This document shows positions 63,434 through 64,000 of a stretch of DNA of 64,000 nt, one piece after another. The position numbers and the translations under genes were made by a program. Numbering within the stretch: position 1 is the stretch's first letter; the number at the start of each line of letters is the position of its first letter. A model generated the notes under the pieces. The model saw only the letters and a program-made list of their open reading frames with translations. It was not told the origin of the DNA and did no database searches. This stretch comes from Methanothrix thermoacetophila PT. GTDB lineage: Archaea; Halobacteriota; Methanosarcinia; Methanotrichales; Methanotrichaceae. Where the stretch lies: positions 1,054,001-1,118,000 of the forward strand of contig NC_008553.1 in assembly GCF_000014945.1 (NCBI RefSeq), written 5' to 3'.

Positions 63434-64000
63434 CTCACGTATCTTCCGCAGGAGTTGTTGAGAGATGGCTTTTCGCGCGAGCAGATGTCCATCTTAAAAG
63501 GACATCTCGGATGAAACCTGCATCCCTCTGGAGGATCGATCATCGATGGGGTGTTTCCGGGTATGGGTTTGAAACCGCGATCAGGCATGCTCTCACGAAG
63601 TGCTTTTGTGTATGGATGCTCTGGATCGCAGAGCACATTCTCTGTCCTACCCATCTCCACGATCTCACCGCAGTACATCACGGCGATCCTCTCGGAGATC
63701 GAAAGGGCGACATCGAGATCGTGGGTTATCATTATAAGAGATGCGCTGCTCTCGTCTCTCACAGATCCTATCAGCTCCAGCGCATTCTCCACCATGCTCT
63801 GGTCCAGGCCTTTCGTCGGCTCATCCGCCATCAGTATTTTTGGTCTGAGAACCGATGAGCATGCGATCATGGCACGCTGGTTCATTCCGCCGGAGAGCTG
63901 GAATGGATACAGACGCCCGGCTCCGTTCAATCCGAGGGCGATGAGGAGCCTATCAGCCTCATGCAGGGCCTTGTGTCTCGGGAGGTTGAGATGTATCAGC
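63415..64000 (-). CDS. Oligopeptide/nickel-type ABC transporter ATP-binding protein (OppD/NikD-like), N-terminus off window
   Basis: Partial at the right edge. The frame is open through 64000 (AALHEADRLL-like segment, IALGLNGAGRLYPFQLSGGMN). Signature FQLSGGMNQRAMIACS, Walker B ILMADEPTKGLDQS and switch ITHDLDVAL are present, and the C-terminus has the Opp-type extension GCRFHPRCPFKMDICSREKP with Cys residues that bind an Fe-S or metal in some members. The Walker A lies outside. It pairs with the OppF-like gene for import of peptides or nickel. Confidence 0.93.
   Translation of the reverse strand, partial: LIHLNLPRHKALHEADRLLIALGLNGAGRLYPFQLSGGMNQRAMIACSSVLRPKILMADEPTKGLDQSMVENALELIGSVRDESSASLIMITHDLDVALSISERIAVMYCGEIVEMGRTENVLCDPEHPYTKALRESMPDRGFKPIPGNTPSMIDPPEGCRFHPRCPFKMDICSREKPSLNNSCGRYVRCWRCT

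Overview
The window is archaeal and reads as a methanogen of the order Methanosarcinales, most likely Methanothrix (Methanosaeta). This is inference from content: a membrane-bound heterodisulfide reductase hdrED, a formylmethanofuran dehydrogenase cluster, a Fae-Hps fusion, a methanogen-type FilR1-domain regulator, and archaeal information-processing genes (PCNA, PriL, TFS, RpoF, L21e, Pus10, GatD). No species can be proven from the bases alone.

Layout. 1-6500 is a decayed accessory region: the edge of an IS5-type element, a multiply frameshifted IS701-type transposase, a broken secreted beta-propeller gene, a dockerin-bearing ABC binding protein, an IS5 remnant, the tail of a type I restriction HsdR gene, and a frameshifted tyrosine recombinase beside the 3' end of tRNA-Leu(UAG). 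6522-13800 is the methanogenesis core: an operon encoding a ferredoxin-like Fwd subunit, FwdB, FwdD and argF, then hdrED with a divergent HTH regulator, and a ubiquitin-like small protein next to a 41-residue gene. 14416-22938 carries a presenilin-type protease, a DNA-ligase-like protein without its catalytic lysines, a phosphatase-superfamily protein, Fae-Hps, TruA, an aconitase-family large subunit and an adenosine/SAH deaminase. 22995-26540 is an intron-bearing tRNA-Ser(UGA) followed by the conserved archaeal run pus10-rpl21e-rpoF-DUF655-ksgA. 26644-38266 mixes thiol-redox export, an HDAC-like enzyme, CfbB/CbiA, hisA-gatD, ahcY-kinase-trmG10 and a regulator. 38350-50806 holds a coiled-coil protein, a type II P-type ATPase whose 5' end looks frameshifted, an MscS channel, a radical-SAM activase, and a run of closely spaced genes ending in cobZ-cobS-cobY.

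50824-56092 is the most informative stretch. An operon of three exported proteins (transglutaminase-like, pentapeptide-repeat, NosD-like beta-helix) runs on the minus strand. The third gene is cut inside its signal-peptide coding region by an insertion sequence (10-bp target duplication) that is itself cut by a second insertion sequence (8-bp duplication). Removing both restores the frame exactly. A second copy of the inner element starts at the left edge of the window, and a 116-bp non-autonomous relative (MITE) with the same ends and its own 8-bp duplication lies at 55977-56092.

56166-64000 returns to core genes (tfs, pcn-priL, aroA), two surface-anchored proteins of unknown role, and the ATP-binding pair of an oligopeptide/nickel-type ABC transporter that runs off the right edge. 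A dispersed inverted-repeat family of about 70-90 bp occurs at five intergenic sites.

No CRISPR array or rRNA gene was seen.
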